From Elusimicrobiota bacterium (GTDB taxonomy: Bacteria > Elusimicrobiota > Elusimicrobia > Elusimicrobiales > UBA9959): 55,333 nt of DNA. The notes under the pieces were generated by a model that saw nothing but the letters and a program-made list of their open reading frames with translations, made no database searches and was not told the DNA's origin. Positions 1 through 8,664 of this stretch are shown here, piece by piece (position 1 is the first letter of the stretch; the number at the start of each line of letters is the position of its first letter). Both the position numbers and the translations under genes were made by a program. The stretch is taken from the NCBI GenBank assembly GCA_016207645.1, contig JACQPH010000012.1, positions 1 through 55,333 of the forward strand, given 5' to 3'.

Positions 1-8
1 AATGGGGG

Positions 9-102
9 CCCCGAAAAAGGTGCCAGCCGCCTTTTTGCACTTTTTCCCAGCTGCCCTTGCTGCGGCTGCATGGCAAAATGGAGGCTGGCACCTTTTTCGG
101 GG
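9..102. repeat. 20-bp inverted repeat with 54-nt loop
   Basis: Positions 9-28 and 83-102 are perfect reverse complements; the arms contain GAAAAAGGTGCCAGCC. The loop is 54 nt. A second small dyad (103-109 / 118-124, GGAAACC/GGTTTCC) lies just downstream. It looks like a REP- or MITE-type palindromic element in the non-coding DNA before narI. It could also act as a terminator for a gene left of the window, but no T-run follows the right arm. Confidence 0.75.
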
Positions 103-130
103 GGAAACCGACGCAAGGGTTTCCTCTTCC

Positions 131-180
131 GGGTGAGCAGGGGCATGCCACGGCCGCCCCTCCGGTAGCTGAGTAGTTAC
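131..180 (-). repeat. Dispersed palindromic element, copy 1
   Basis: On the minus strand, positions 180-158 read GTAACTACTCAGCTAC then CGGAGGG. The same 23-mer, with one change, occurs on the plus strand at 38715-38737. The adjoining core (GGGGCATGCC..CGGCC..CCCC) is also shared. This is direct evidence of a repeat family with at least two members in the window, located in intergenic DNA just upstream of narI. Confidence 0.7.
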
Positions 181-213
181 AAGGAGCGCCGCTTAAAACG
201 GGCGGGTAAATCT

Positions 214-936
214 ATGCAAAAAGAAATACTTTATATAGCGCTGCCCTACGCGGCCCTGGTACTGGGCGCGGCGGCCGCGGTCTACAGCTACGCTAAAAGG
301 GAATTCACCTTTTCCTCGCTGTCGTCGCAGTTCCTGGAGGGGCGGGCGCTCTTCTGGGGCGTGCAGCCTTTCCACTGGGGGGCGCTGGTCCTGCTTTCCG
401 GGCATTTCCTGTGCATCTTTTTCCCGTCGGCGGTCCTGGCCTGGAACGCCGTCCCGGCCAGGCTTTTCGCCTTCGAGCTGGCGTCTTTTACCGCCGGCGT
501 CCTGATGCTCTCCGGGCTGCTTATCCTGCTCGCCAGGAGGCTCGTCTCCGCAAAGATCAGGGCCGTCACCACTCCGATGGATTACGTCGTGCTCCTGGTC
601 CTTATCTCCCAGGTGACGCTGGGCCTGCTCACCGCCGCGCTCTACAGGTGGGGCTCTTCCTGGTTCGCGGCCGTGCTGTCGCCGTACCTGTTGTCTTTAT
701 TCAAGCTGGCGCCGTCCATCGGCGGGATAGCTAACATGAAGGGCATTATCCAGGCGCATGTGGTGATGGCCTTCGTGGTGGCGGCACTTATTCCTTTTTC
801 GAGACTGGCGCATCTGCTGGTGTTCCCGCTGCCTTATCTCTGGCGGCCGACGCAAGTGGTGATCTGGAACAGGGACAGGTTGGCTCTCAGGGACCCGGAA
901 GCGGAGAATGCGGCCGTAAAGCCGCTGAACTGCTGA
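214..936 (+). CDS. narI: Respiratory nitrate reductase gamma subunit NarI (orphan copy)
   Basis: This 240-aa integral membrane protein has five hydrophobic helices and fits the NarI family, the dihaem cytochrome b that takes electrons from quinol and passes them to NarH/NarG. Histidines 54, 64, 182 and 200 match in position the four haem ligands of E. coli NarI (56, 66, 187, 205). The start ATG has only a weak ribosome site. It is a paralogue of the NarI at 23346, with the shared FSSLSSQFLE and VTTPMD segments. It lacks adjacent narGHJ: about 210 bp of non-coding repeat DNA lies upstream, and narK genes follow. It may serve as an alternative gamma subunit for the single NarGH encoded 17 kb away, or belong to a lost or distant operon. 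Confidence 0.93.
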   Translation: MQKEILYIALPYAALVLGAAAAVYSYAKREFTFSSLSSQFLEGRALFWGVQPFHWGALVLLSGHFLCIFFPSAVLAWNAVPARLFAFELASFTAGVLMLSGLLILLARRLVSAKIRAVTTPMDYVVLLVLISQVTLGLLTAALYRWGSSWFAAVLSPYLLSLFKLAPSIGGIANMKGIIQAHVVMAFVVAALIPFSRLAHLLVFPLPYLWRPTQVVIWNRDRLALRDPEAENAAVKPLNC

Positions 937-1001
937 GGATAAGCCCTAAGGACCAGGTAGTAAGGAGCAAGCCCGGAGCCGGGCGCGGGGAGGGATCTTT
1001 A

Positions 1002-2333
1002 ATGGCGCTGATAGAAAAATGGGAAGTTGAGAACCAGGCTTTCTGGGAGGAAACGGGGAGCGCGATAGCCTGGCGCACTCTGGCTATAACCACGCTCTGC
1101 CTGCTGCTTTCCTTCTCCACCTGGTTCGTGATGAGCGCCGTAGTGGTGCGCCTGCCGCAGATAGGCTTCAGCTTCACCAAGATGCAGTTCTTCTGGCTCG
1201 CGGCCATGCCCGGCCTCGCCGGCGGGACGCTGCGTATCGTCCACATGTTCCTCGTGCCCATCTACGGCACCAGGCGGGTAGTGGCCTGGGCGACTCTCAT
1301 CAAGCTGCTGCCCTGCCTGGGGCTGGGCCTGGCCGTGATGGATCCCTCCACGCCGTTCTGGGTCTTCATCGTCCTCGCTCTGCTGACCGGCTTCGGCGGC
1401 GGCGACTTCTCCTCTTTCATGCCTTCCACTTCGCTCTTCTTCCCTAAGCGCCTCCAGGGCACGGCCCTCGGCATCCAGGCCGGCATCGGCAACTTCGGGG
1501 TCAGCCTCGCGCAGTTCGTCACCCCCTGGATAATAACCGTCGCTTCCCTGGCCGTCGTGACCGGCTCTTCGCAGACCTTCACCAAGGGCGCGGTCTCGAA
1601 GCCTGTCTGGCTGCAGAACGCCGTCTTCTGGTACATCCCCTTCCTGATAATAATGGCCGTAGCCGCCGGCCTCTGGCTGAAAAGCGTGCCGGTAAAGACC
1701 TCGTTCAGGGACCAGCTGGATATCTTCAAGGAGAAACATACCTGGCTGATGACCGTGCTCTACATGATGACCTTCGGCTCTTTTAGCGGTTTCTCCGCGG
1801 CTTTCCCGCTGATGATAAACACGATCTACGGAGTTTTCCCCGGGGCGCCGGACGCTCTGAAGTACGCTTTTTACGGACCGCTGATCGGCTCGCTGGTGCG
1901 AGTGATAGGCGGCCCGCTGAGCGATAAGAGCGAGAGGGCCGGTTCGATGATCACGGCGATAAGCGCCGGCGGCCTGATAGTCTGCGGTATAGCCGTCATA
2001 CCCTACCTTAACCCGGCCTCGCTGGACCAGTTCCCCGGCTTCGTCAAGCTGATGCTCGCCATCTTCTTCTTCGCCGGCATAGGCAACGCCTCCACCTTCC
2101 GCCAGATCCCGGTCATCTTTTCCGCCAATCCCAGGCAGGGCGCCGGGGTGCTCGGCTGGACGGCCGCCGTGGCCGCCTACGGGCCTTTCATTTTCGCCAC
2201 GCTGATAGGCGCCTCCATCAGCAATCTGCATTCGGCTAAATATTTCTTCTTCGGGGCTATCGCTTTCTACGCGCTCTCCTTCGCGATCAACTACTGGTAC
2301 TACCTGCGCCCCGGCGCCGAGAGGCCCTGCTGA
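1002..2333 (+). CDS. narK: Nitrate/nitrite transporter, NarK family (first copy)
   Basis: A 443-aa major facilitator protein with about 12 transmembrane helices. Family marks include FGGGDFSSFMPSTSLFFPK near residue 130, the nitrate-signature region, and a second conserved block around residue 290. A clear GGGAGGG ribosome site precedes the ATG. It is followed after one base by a second NarK of the same family. Such tandem pairs occur in several nitrate respirers, where one member behaves as a nitrate/proton symporter and the other as a nitrate/nitrite exchanger. Which role this one plays cannot be decided from sequence alone. It imports nitrate to the cytoplasmic NarG or removes nitrite. Confidence 0.93.
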   Translation: MALIEKWEVENQAFWEETGSAIAWRTLAITTLCLLLSFSTWFVMSAVVVRLPQIGFSFTKMQFFWLAAMPGLAGGTLRIVHMFLVPIYGTRRVVAWATLIKLLPCLGLGLAVMDPSTPFWVFIVLALLTGFGGGDFSSFMPSTSLFFPKRLQGTALGIQAGIGNFGVSLAQFVTPWIITVASLAVVTGSSQTFTKGAVSKPVWLQNAVFWYIPFLIIMAVAAGLWLKSVPVKTSFRDQLDIFKEKHTWLMTVLYMMTFGSFSGFSAAFPLMINTIYGVFPGAPDALKYAFYGPLIGSLVRVIGGPLSDKSERAGSMITAISAGGLIVCGIAVIPYLNPASLDQFPGFVKLMLAIFFFAGIGNASTFRQIPVIFSANPRQGAGVLGWTAAVAAYGPFIFATLIGASISNLHSAKYFFFGAIAFYALSFAINYWYYLRPGAERPC

Positions 2334-2334
2334 G

Positions 2335-3717
2335 ATGGCGGATCACTGGATAGAGCACTGGGCGGTGGAAGACCACGCCTTCTGGGAGGCTTCCGGGAAG
2401 AGCATCGCGAACCGCAACATGATCTTTTCGGTGCTCGCCGAGTTCCTCGCTTTCTCCGTCTGGCAGGTCTGGAGCGCCACCTCCGTCATGCTTACCGGCA
2501 TAGGCTTCAATTTCTCCGCCAACCAGCTTTTCTGGCTGGCGGCGATACCGGGCCTTACCGGGGCCACCCTGCGCATCCCTTACGCCCTGATGGTCCCTAT
2601 ACTCGGCGGCCGCAACTGGACCCTGATCTCCACCGCCCTCCTGCTCATCCCCGCCGTCGGCATAGGCCTGGCGGTGCAGGACCCGGCCACGCCTTATTCC
2701 ACCTTCGCCCTCCTCGCCCTGCTCTGCGGCTTCGGCGGCGGCAACTTCGCCTCGTCCATGGCGAATATCAACTTCTTCTTCCCCAAGCGGCTGAAAGGCA
2801 TGGCGCTGGGCGTCAACGCCGCCGGCGGGAATATCGGGGTTTCAATAGTCCAGTTCATAGTCCCTTTCGTCATCACCGCCGGGCTCTTCGGCGCGCTCGG
2901 CGGCGCTTCGCAGACCGAAACGGTGAACGGCGCGGCCAGGCAGGTCTGGGTGCAGAACGCCGCTTTCATCTGGGTCCCTTTCATCCTCCTCTCCCTTTTC
3001 ACCACCTGGTTCTTCATGAACAACCTGCACGTGGCGAAGTCCCCGCTCCGGGCCCAGCTGGTCATGCTGAAGGACAAGCATGCCTGGATCATGAGCCTGC
3101 TCTATATGGGGACTTTCGGTTCCTTCATCGGTTATTCGGCCGGCTTCCCGCTCCTGATCAAGTCCCAGTTCCCGGACGTGGACCCGCTTAAATACGCTTT
3201 CCTCGGCCCGCTGGTGGGTTCCCTCATCAGGCCCGTGGGCGGGATCGTCGCCGACAAGGTGGGCGGGGCGCGGGTGACTTTATGGAACTTCGCGGCCATG
3301 GCCGCGGCGGTCTCCGGCGTCATTTATTTCCTCGGGATCAGGACGGAACCCGGCGCTTTCACCGGCTTCTTTATCATGTTCATGGCCCTTTTCGTCTGCG
3401 CGGGGCTGGGCAACGGCTCCACCTACCGCATGCTGCCCATGATCTATATCTGCAAGAATAATCTCCTCGCCGAGAAAGGCGGGCAGACCCACCTGCAGGC
3501 CATCAATAACGCGAACAGGCAATCCGGGGTGGTGGTGGGGATAACCGCCGCCTTCGCGGCCTACGGCGCTTTCTTCATACCGAAGAGCTACGGCACCTCT
3601 ATCCGCGTTACGGGAGGGCCGCAGGGAGCCCTTTATATGTTCATAGCTTTTTATTGTCTCTGTATCGCCCTGACGTATTTTTACTATTACCGGAAGAACG
3701 CGGAGATAAAATGCTGA
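2335..3717 (+). CDS. narK: Nitrate/nitrite transporter, NarK family (second copy)
   Basis: A 460-aa, about 12-helix MFS protein, homologous to the preceding gene along its length; both begin with a short W-x-V-E-x-x-A-F-W-E segment. The nitrate signature reads GGGNFASSMANINFFFPK, the classical NarK/NarU form and distinct from the first copy, which supports different transport modes. The start lies one base after the previous stop, so the two are translationally coupled. Its 3' end overlaps the start of mobA. Confidence 0.93.
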   Translation: MADHWIEHWAVEDHAFWEASGKSIANRNMIFSVLAEFLAFSVWQVWSATSVMLTGIGFNFSANQLFWLAAIPGLTGATLRIPYALMVPILGGRNWTLISTALLLIPAVGIGLAVQDPATPYSTFALLALLCGFGGGNFASSMANINFFFPKRLKGMALGVNAAGGNIGVSIVQFIVPFVITAGLFGALGGASQTETVNGAARQVWVQNAAFIWVPFILLSLFTTWFFMNNLHVAKSPLRAQLVMLKDKHAWIMSLLYMGTFGSFIGYSAGFPLLIKSQFPDVDPLKYAFLGPLVGSLIRPVGGIVADKVGGARVTLWNFAAMAAAVSGVIYFLGIRTEPGAFTGFFIMFMALFVCAGLGNGSTYRMLPMIYICKNNLLAEKGGQTHLQAINNANRQSGVVVGITAAFAAYGAFFIPKSYGTSIRVTGGPQGALYMFIAFYCLCIALTYFYYYRKNAEIKC

Positions 3718-4340
3718 AGCCCGCGCCTGGTATTATGCGGCGGCGCGGCGTGAACGCCATCGTGCTTTGCGGCGGGAAGTCCAGCCGGATGGGCTTCGAC
3801 AAGGCTTTTATAAAAGCCGGCGGCAGGACCCTGGTGGAGCGGCAGGCGGAGGCCCTGGGCGGGCGGTTCGGGAAGGTGATACTGGCCACGAATTCCCCCG
3901 GTAAGCACAGGGTCTCCGGCCGCGTGGAGACGGTGCCGGACGGCGTTCCGGGCCTGGGTCCCCTCGGCGGCCTGGCCGCGGCCCTGGCCAGGTCCGACGC
4001 CAGGTACAATTTCGCGGTGGCCTGCGACATGCCTTTCATGAACGCCGATCTGGCCGTCTATATGGCGGGGAGCGTCAAGAAAGGCTACCAGGCGGTGGTG
4101 CCGTTCTACAAAGGCGAATACCAGCCGCTCTGCGCCGTCTATTCCAGGGACTGCCTCGGCGAGATGAAGGAAGCTTTGGCCCGAGGCAGGCTGAAACTGG
4201 TACGGCTGCTCGGCCGGCTCAGGGTGAGGAAAGTCACTTCGCGCGAGTTGAGGAAATTCGGGGACCCGGAACTCTGTTTCCGGAACATAAACACCCCGCG
4301 CGACCTGCGGTTCTTACGCTCTTTACGGAGGCTGGCATGA
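3711..4340 (+). CDS. mobA: Molybdenum cofactor guanylyltransferase MobA
   Basis: This protein attaches GMP to molybdopterin to make the MGD cofactor needed by NarG. The protein (209 aa) has the nucleotidyltransferase N-terminus LCGGKSSRMGFDK, the GPLGGL segment, and VACDMPF with the metal-binding Asp. I chose the ATG at 3711, which overlaps the narK stop and has GGAG six bases upstream; an ATG at 3735 is the alternative. The last base overlaps the next gene in an ATGA junction, so nitrate uptake and cofactor genes are co-translated. Confidence 0.92.
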   Translation: MLKPAPGIMRRRGVNAIVLCGGKSSRMGFDKAFIKAGGRTLVERQAEALGGRFGKVILATNSPGKHRVSGRVETVPDGVPGLGPLGGLAAALARSDARYNFAVACDMPFMNADLAVYMAGSVKKGYQAVVPFYKGEYQPLCAVYSRDCLGEMKEALARGRLKLVRLLGRLRVRKVTSRELRKFGDPELCFRNINTPRDLRFLRSLRRLA

Positions 4341-5272
4341 AAGATGTTTCAGGGAATTATTCGACCCTGCGCACGGCCGCGGCCGCGGCTTACGTGAGGC
4401 TGGCGCCCGGGTGCGTCCGCCTGATAGCGGAGAATCGCGTGGAGAAGGGGAATGTCCTTGAAACGGCAAGAGTGGCCGGGACCATAGCCGCGAAAAAAAC
4501 TTCCGAGCTCATTCCGTACTGCCACCCCCTGCCCATCGACGAGATCAAGCTGGACTTCAAGCTTCTGGAGGACAGGGTGGAGATAACTTCCTCCGCTTTC
4601 ACCGTCTGGAAGGCCGGCATAGAGATGGAGGCCCTGACGGCCGCCGCGGTGGCCGCCCTCACCATCTACGACATGGTGAAATCACTGGACGCCGGCGCCG
4701 TCATCGGCGAGATAAAGCTCGTGGAAAAGACCGGCGGCAAGTCTGATCTCAAAGAAAACTTCTCCGCGCCGCTCAAAGTCTGCGTGCTGGCGATCTCCAA
4801 CGCCGCCTCCTCCGGGAAAAGGGAGGACAAGGCGGGGGGGATAGTTAAGGAAATGCTCGCCGGCTCCCCGGTGCAAGTGACCGGCTACGAGATAGTTCCG
4901 GACGACGCCGAGCGCATCAGGGCCCGCCTGCTGGACTGGGAAAAAGCCGGCATCGACGCTGTATTCACCGTGGGCGGCACCGGCCTCGGCGGCGGCGACG
5001 TCACGCCGGAGGCGCTGCGCGGAGTGCTCACCAGGGAAACACCGGGCATCTCGGAAGCCATGCGCGCCTTCGGGCAGCAGAGAACCCCCTACTCGATGTT
5101 TTCAAGGTCCGTCAGCGGGCTTATAAATAAAATGCTGGTGGTGGCCCTGCCGGGCAGTTCGAAGGGCGTGAGAGAGTCACTCAACGCCATCCTGCCCGGG
5201 GTTTTCCACGCTTTCCCCATGATCCATGGCGGCGGCGCGTGGCAGGAAAAGCGCGCGGCCGGAAAACGATAA
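4337..5272 (+). CDS. Fused MoaC-MogA/MoaB molybdopterin biosynthesis protein
   Basis: A 311-aa fusion. Residues 1 to about 150 are MoaC (cyclic pyranopterin monophosphate synthase), with IPYCHPLPIDEIKLDF and DMVKSLDAG; the Asp and Lys of the DMxK motif are kept. Residues from about 155 onward are a MoaB/MogA domain (molybdopterin adenylation), with FTVGGTGLGGGDVTPEAL and the TPGISE and ALPGSSKGV loops. One polypeptide thus carries an early and a late step of molybdenum cofactor synthesis. It overlaps mobA by four bases and is followed by a hairpin that closes the narI-narK-narK-mobA unit. Such MoaC-MogA fusions are known in several phyla. Confidence 0.92.
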   Translation: MKDVSGNYSTLRTAAAAAYVRLAPGCVRLIAENRVEKGNVLETARVAGTIAAKKTSELIPYCHPLPIDEIKLDFKLLEDRVEITSSAFTVWKAGIEMEALTAAAVAALTIYDMVKSLDAGAVIGEIKLVEKTGGKSDLKENFSAPLKVCVLAISNAASSGKREDKAGGIVKEMLAGSPVQVTGYEIVPDDAERIRARLLDWEKAGIDAVFTVGGTGLGGGDVTPEALRGVLTRETPGISEAMRAFGQQRTPYSMFSRSVSGLINKMLVVALPGSSKGVRESLNAILPGVFHAFPMIHGGGAWQEKRAAGKR

Positions 5273-5294
5273 AGGCGCGCAGCGGCGCGCCTTT
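5271..5294 (+). terminator. Hairpin after the moaC-mogA fusion
   Basis: A perfect 10-bp stem (AAAGGCGCGC / GCGCGCCTTT) with the loop AGCG starts inside the stop codon of the fused moaC-mogA gene. The downstream T-run is short (CTTTCC), so it may be a weak or Rho-assisted terminator. It separates the nitrate uptake/cofactor unit from the next gene. Confidence 0.6.
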
Positions 5295-5335
5295 CCTTCA
5301 CGTCCCCTGGTCTTTTAGGCTATACTTTACCTGTA

Positions 5336-6817
5336 ATGACAGGGTCGATGAAAACCATTCTGGTCACCGGGCCCGACGGGTATATCGGCGGGCGGCTTAT
5401 CCCGCGCCTGCTGGCCAAGGGCTACGTCGTGCGGTGCCTGACGCGCAATCCGGACAACCTGGCGGGGCGCCCCTGGGCCGGCGGCGTGGAGGTCCGCAGG
5501 GGCGACGTCTATAAGAACGAAGGGCTGGAGGCGGCGCTGTTCGGCGCGGACGCCGCCTATTACCTCGTTCACTCCATGGCCGACGTGCCCGGCTTCGAGA
5601 AAATGGAGGAAGTTTCCGCCGTCAATTTCGCCAGGGCCGCGAAGGCGGCCGGCTGCGGCAGGGTGGTCTACCTCGGCGGCCTAGGCAAGGACGGGGACCG
5701 GCTCTCCAGGCACCTCACTTCGCGCCACCGCGTGGGTGAAGTCCTGCGCGCTTTCGGCCCGCCGGTCACCGAGTTCCGGGCCGCCATCATAGTCGGCTCC
5801 GGCAGCGTCTCCTTCGAGATGATCCGCTACCTGGTGGAGCGCCTGCCTGTCATCCCCACGAGCTGCCTGCTGCAGGCGCGCTGCCAGCCGCTGGCGGTGA
5901 GGGACGCGCATTCCTACCTGGTCAACTGCCTGGAGAAGCCGCGGACGGCCGGCCGGATAATAGAGATCGGCGGGTCTACCGTCCACTGCTACGAGGATCT
6001 GCTGCGGATCTATGCGGATATAAGGGGGCTGAAGCGCAGGTTCATAAACCTGCGCCACGGGAATATCGCGGTGGGCAGCGCGCTGGTCGGCCTGATAACC
6101 CCGGTGCCGAGGATCTTCGCCCACCCCCTGCTGGAGAGTCTCAGCTGCGACGTTACCTGCGGCGGCGCCGAGGCCTCTGAACTCTTCCCCGAGATCAAGC
6201 CGATGGACTACGCCACGGCCGTGAAGCGCGCCCTGGTGCGCCTGAACGAGAACGCCGTGGAAACCTCGTGGACGGCCGCTTATACGCCGTCCTACGCCAA
6301 AGCCTACACTTTCAAGGACAGCGAAGGCCTTATCCGCCACGCCCATGTGCTGGATATCGCCGCCCCGGCGGAGGCCGTGTTCAGGGTCTTCGCCGGCATA
6401 GGCGGCGAGCGCGGCTGGTTCTACTGTCAGTGGCTTTGGGCGCTTAAGGCGTTGCAGGACCGTCTGATAGGCGGGATAGGGATGCGCCTGGGCCGCCGCA
6501 ACCCGGACGTTATACGGCAGGGCGAGGTGCTGGATTTCTGGCGCGTGGAGCGGGTGATAGAGGGAAGGATGCTGCTGCTGCGCGCCGAGATGAGGCTGCC
6601 CGGCAAGGGCTGGCTGCAGTTCGAGGCCGTGCCCCCGGGGCTTTTCCCGCCGGGCCAGGAGCCCAGACACGGGACCTGCACGCTTCGCCTTACCGCCTAT
6701 TTCGAACCGCGGGGGCTGTTCGGCAACCTTTACTGGTATTCGCTTTACCCGGTGCATGTCCTTATCTTCCGGGGCCTCGCGCTGGAGATAAAACGCCGCG
6801 CGTTGGCGGCCGTTTAA
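5336..6817 (+). CDS. NAD(P)-binding SDR/NmrA-like protein with C-terminal DUF2867/SRPBCC-like domain
   Basis: About 493 aa. The N-terminal 300 residues are an extended Rossmann-fold SDR with TGPDGYIGGRL (the GxxGYIG dinucleotide loop) and a YYLVHSM segment. The remainder resembles DUF2867, a hydrophobic-ligand-type fold that follows SDR domains in some atypical oxidoreductases. The substrate is unknown. A TATACT box at 5321-5326 puts a likely transcription start at or next to the ATG at 5336; a second in-frame ATG at 5348 is possible. It sits alone between the cofactor genes and the cytochromes, with no clear functional link to nitrate respiration. Confidence 0.8.
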   Translation: MTGSMKTILVTGPDGYIGGRLIPRLLAKGYVVRCLTRNPDNLAGRPWAGGVEVRRGDVYKNEGLEAALFGADAAYYLVHSMADVPGFEKMEEVSAVNFARAAKAAGCGRVVYLGGLGKDGDRLSRHLTSRHRVGEVLRAFGPPVTEFRAAIIVGSGSVSFEMIRYLVERLPVIPTSCLLQARCQPLAVRDAHSYLVNCLEKPRTAGRIIEIGGSTVHCYEDLLRIYADIRGLKRRFINLRHGNIAVGSALVGLITPVPRIFAHPLLESLSCDVTCGGAEASELFPEIKPMDYATAVKRALVRLNENAVETSWTAAYTPSYAKAYTFKDSEGLIRHAHVLDIAAPAEAVFRVFAGIGGERGWFYCQWLWALKALQDRLIGGIGMRLGRRNPDVIRQGEVLDFWRVERVIEGRMLLLRAEMRLPGKGWLQFEAVPPGLFPPGQEPRHGTCTLRLTAYFEPRGLFGNLYWYSLYPVHVLIFRGLALEIKRRALAAV

Positions 6818-6969
6818 CGGACTATTGCCTTATATCAACGCGGCCATTATCTTTGGTCATGTTCCGGCCCCCGTCGCTTTTGATATCATCATCTATGCGG
6901 GAGCGGGTATAAGCGAAGCCGATAACAGCGGGCAGGATAGAATTCGATCCAGGAACGGACCAAAATCTC

Positions 6970-7725
6970 ATGAAAAAAAATACACTTGTTCTCCTCGGCG
7001 TTCTGCTGTTCTGCGCGCGGGCCGTCCCGGCTTTCGCGGCCGATGCGGCCGCGCTCTTTAAAAGCAAATGCGTCATGTGCCATGGCAAGGACATGAAGGG
7101 CAACCCGTCAATGGCCAAGATGTTCAAACTCGAACCCGCCGCCCTGGACCTGACCGGCAAGGCGGTCCTTTCCAAGAGCGACGCGGCCCTGGTTAAAATA
7201 ATTACGGACGGCAAAAATAAAATGCCGGCCCAGAAGGCGAACCTCACCGCCGCGGAAATAGGCGCGCTCGTGGCATATTTAAAGGGCGCGCAGCCCGGCG
7301 CCGCCGCCGCGCCGGCGGCGCCCGCCAAAACCGGCCGGGAAAGCGGCGGGGCCGCGGCCGCCAAAGAGGACGCCCCCGCCGGGAACACTGTTTATACGGC
7401 CAAGTGCGCCTCCTGCCACGGCAAGGATAAAAAGGGAAATGCCGGCATGGCCAAGGCCTTTAAAGTGGAGCCCGCCGCCCTGGACCTTACAAGCAAGGAA
7501 ACCCAGGCCAAAAGCGACGAGGAACTGTTAAAAATAATTTTGGACGGGAAGGATAAAATGCCGGCTTTTAAAGACAAGCTGGACGAGGGCCAGATAAAAG
7601 AATTAGTCGGGTTTATCAAGCCCGCCGCCGCAAAGAGCGAACCGGAAGCGGCCGAGGCGGCCGGCGGCGGCCCGGCCGAAGTCCGGGAAAGCGGTCTCCC
7701 GGAGCAAGCTCCCGTCACAAAGTAG
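6970..7725 (+). CDS. Exported dihaem cytochrome c with internal duplication
   Basis: The 251-aa protein starts with a Sec signal peptide (MKKNTLVLLGVLLFC, cleaved after about AFA). Two class I cytochrome c domains follow, with haem motifs at residues 34-38 (CVMCH) and 146-150 (CASCH). Each has a candidate axial methionine in K-M-P-A (Met86 and Met198). The two domains are clear duplicates joined by an Ala/Pro-rich linker. It is probably a periplasmic electron carrier for the complexes encoded downstream. A TAGAAT box at 6938-6943 may be its promoter. Confidence 0.9.
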   Translation: MKKNTLVLLGVLLFCARAVPAFAADAAALFKSKCVMCHGKDMKGNPSMAKMFKLEPAALDLTGKAVLSKSDAALVKIITDGKNKMPAQKANLTAAEIGALVAYLKGAQPGAAAAPAAPAKTGRESGGAAAAKEDAPAGNTVYTAKCASCHGKDKKGNAGMAKAFKVEPAALDLTSKETQAKSDEELLKIILDGKDKMPAFKDKLDEGQIKELVGFIKPAAAKSEPEAAEAAGGGPAEVRESGLPEQAPVTK

Positions 7726-7767
7726 GCAGCCGCGATATTTAGGTACAAATAAAGGAGGATCCAGAAT

Positions 7768-8658
7768 ATGGGTCTGCATATGTTCACTATCAGTCTGTTC
7801 GTCGCGTTTTGCGCCGCCGGGGCGGCGCTCGGCTTCATCCTGCACCAGCCGCTGTTCGCCGCGGCCGGGGCGGCCCTGGGGTTCTTCTCCCTTCTTTCGC
7901 TCAGGATAGCCCGCGAGTGGCAGCGGGCCATCATCCTGAGGCTGGGGCGATTCGACCGGATGAGCGGCCCCGGCTTCCTGTTCGTGATCCCTTTCGTGGA
8001 CACGATACCGTACTGGATCGACCTGCGGACCATCACCACCCCGTTCACCGCGGAGCAGACCCTCACCAAGGACAGCGTCCCCGTGGACGTGGACGCGGTC
8101 CTGTTCTGGCGCGTGCTGGACCCGAAGAAAGCGGCGCTGGAGGTGCAGAACTACCAGGAAGCCATCGCCTGGTCGGCCCAGACGGCCTTAAGGGACATCA
8201 TCGGCGAAACGGACCTGGCCGAGATGCTGACCGGACGCCAGAAGATAGACACCAGGCTGCAGAGCATGATCGGCGAGCGGACCGGGCCGTGGGGCATCAC
8301 CGCCCTGTCGGTGGAGATCCGCGACGTCAAGATCCCCGCCTCGCTGCAGAATGTCATGTCCATGCAGGCCCAGGCCGAACGGGAGAGACAGGCCCGCGTC
8401 ATCCTCGGCGATTCCGAAGTCCAGGTGGCCAACAAGTTCCACGAAGCCGCCCTGTCCTACGCCCACAACCCGGTGGCGCTTCACCTGAGGGGGCTGAACA
8501 TCCTGCTGGAAGGAATGAAAAATAACGCCACCGTGGTCATTGTCCCGTCCAGCTCCGTGGAGACGATGGGCGGAGTGGGCGCGATGGCCGGGATCACCTC
8601 GCTTGCCAAGGAGTTCGCCGCTCCCGCCGTGGCGCTGCAGGGAACAAAGACTAATTAG
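7768..8658 (+). CDS. SPFH/band-7 membrane protein, slipin (stomatin-like)
   Basis: 296 aa, with two hydrophobic segments in the first 50 residues followed by a band-7 domain (LRLGRFDRMSGPGFLFVIPF, DRR-like loop, VDAVLFWRV, EIRDVKIPASLQ). These proteins oligomerise at membranes and organise lipid microdomains. A strong AAAGGAGG ribosome site precedes the ATG. No NfeD protease partner is seen. It is only six bases upstream of a tetrahaem cytochrome gene, so it may be co-expressed with, and help assemble, the respiratory complex. Confidence 0.9.
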   Translation: MGLHMFTISLFVAFCAAGAALGFILHQPLFAAAGAALGFFSLLSLRIAREWQRAIILRLGRFDRMSGPGFLFVIPFVDTIPYWIDLRTITTPFTAEQTLTKDSVPVDVDAVLFWRVLDPKKAALEVQNYQEAIAWSAQTALRDIIGETDLAEMLTGRQKIDTRLQSMIGERTGPWGITALSVEIRDVKIPASLQNVMSMQAQAERERQARVILGDSEVQVANKFHEAALSYAHNPVALHLRGLNILLEGMKNNATVVIVPSSSVETMGGVGAMAGITSLAKEFAAPAVALQGTKTN

Positions 8659-8664
8659 TCGGAA

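Noticed and set aside
6880-6893. FNR-like site TTGATATCATCATC before the dihaem cytochrome
   Set aside because: Only the left half-site fits; the right half is TCATC rather than ATCAA.
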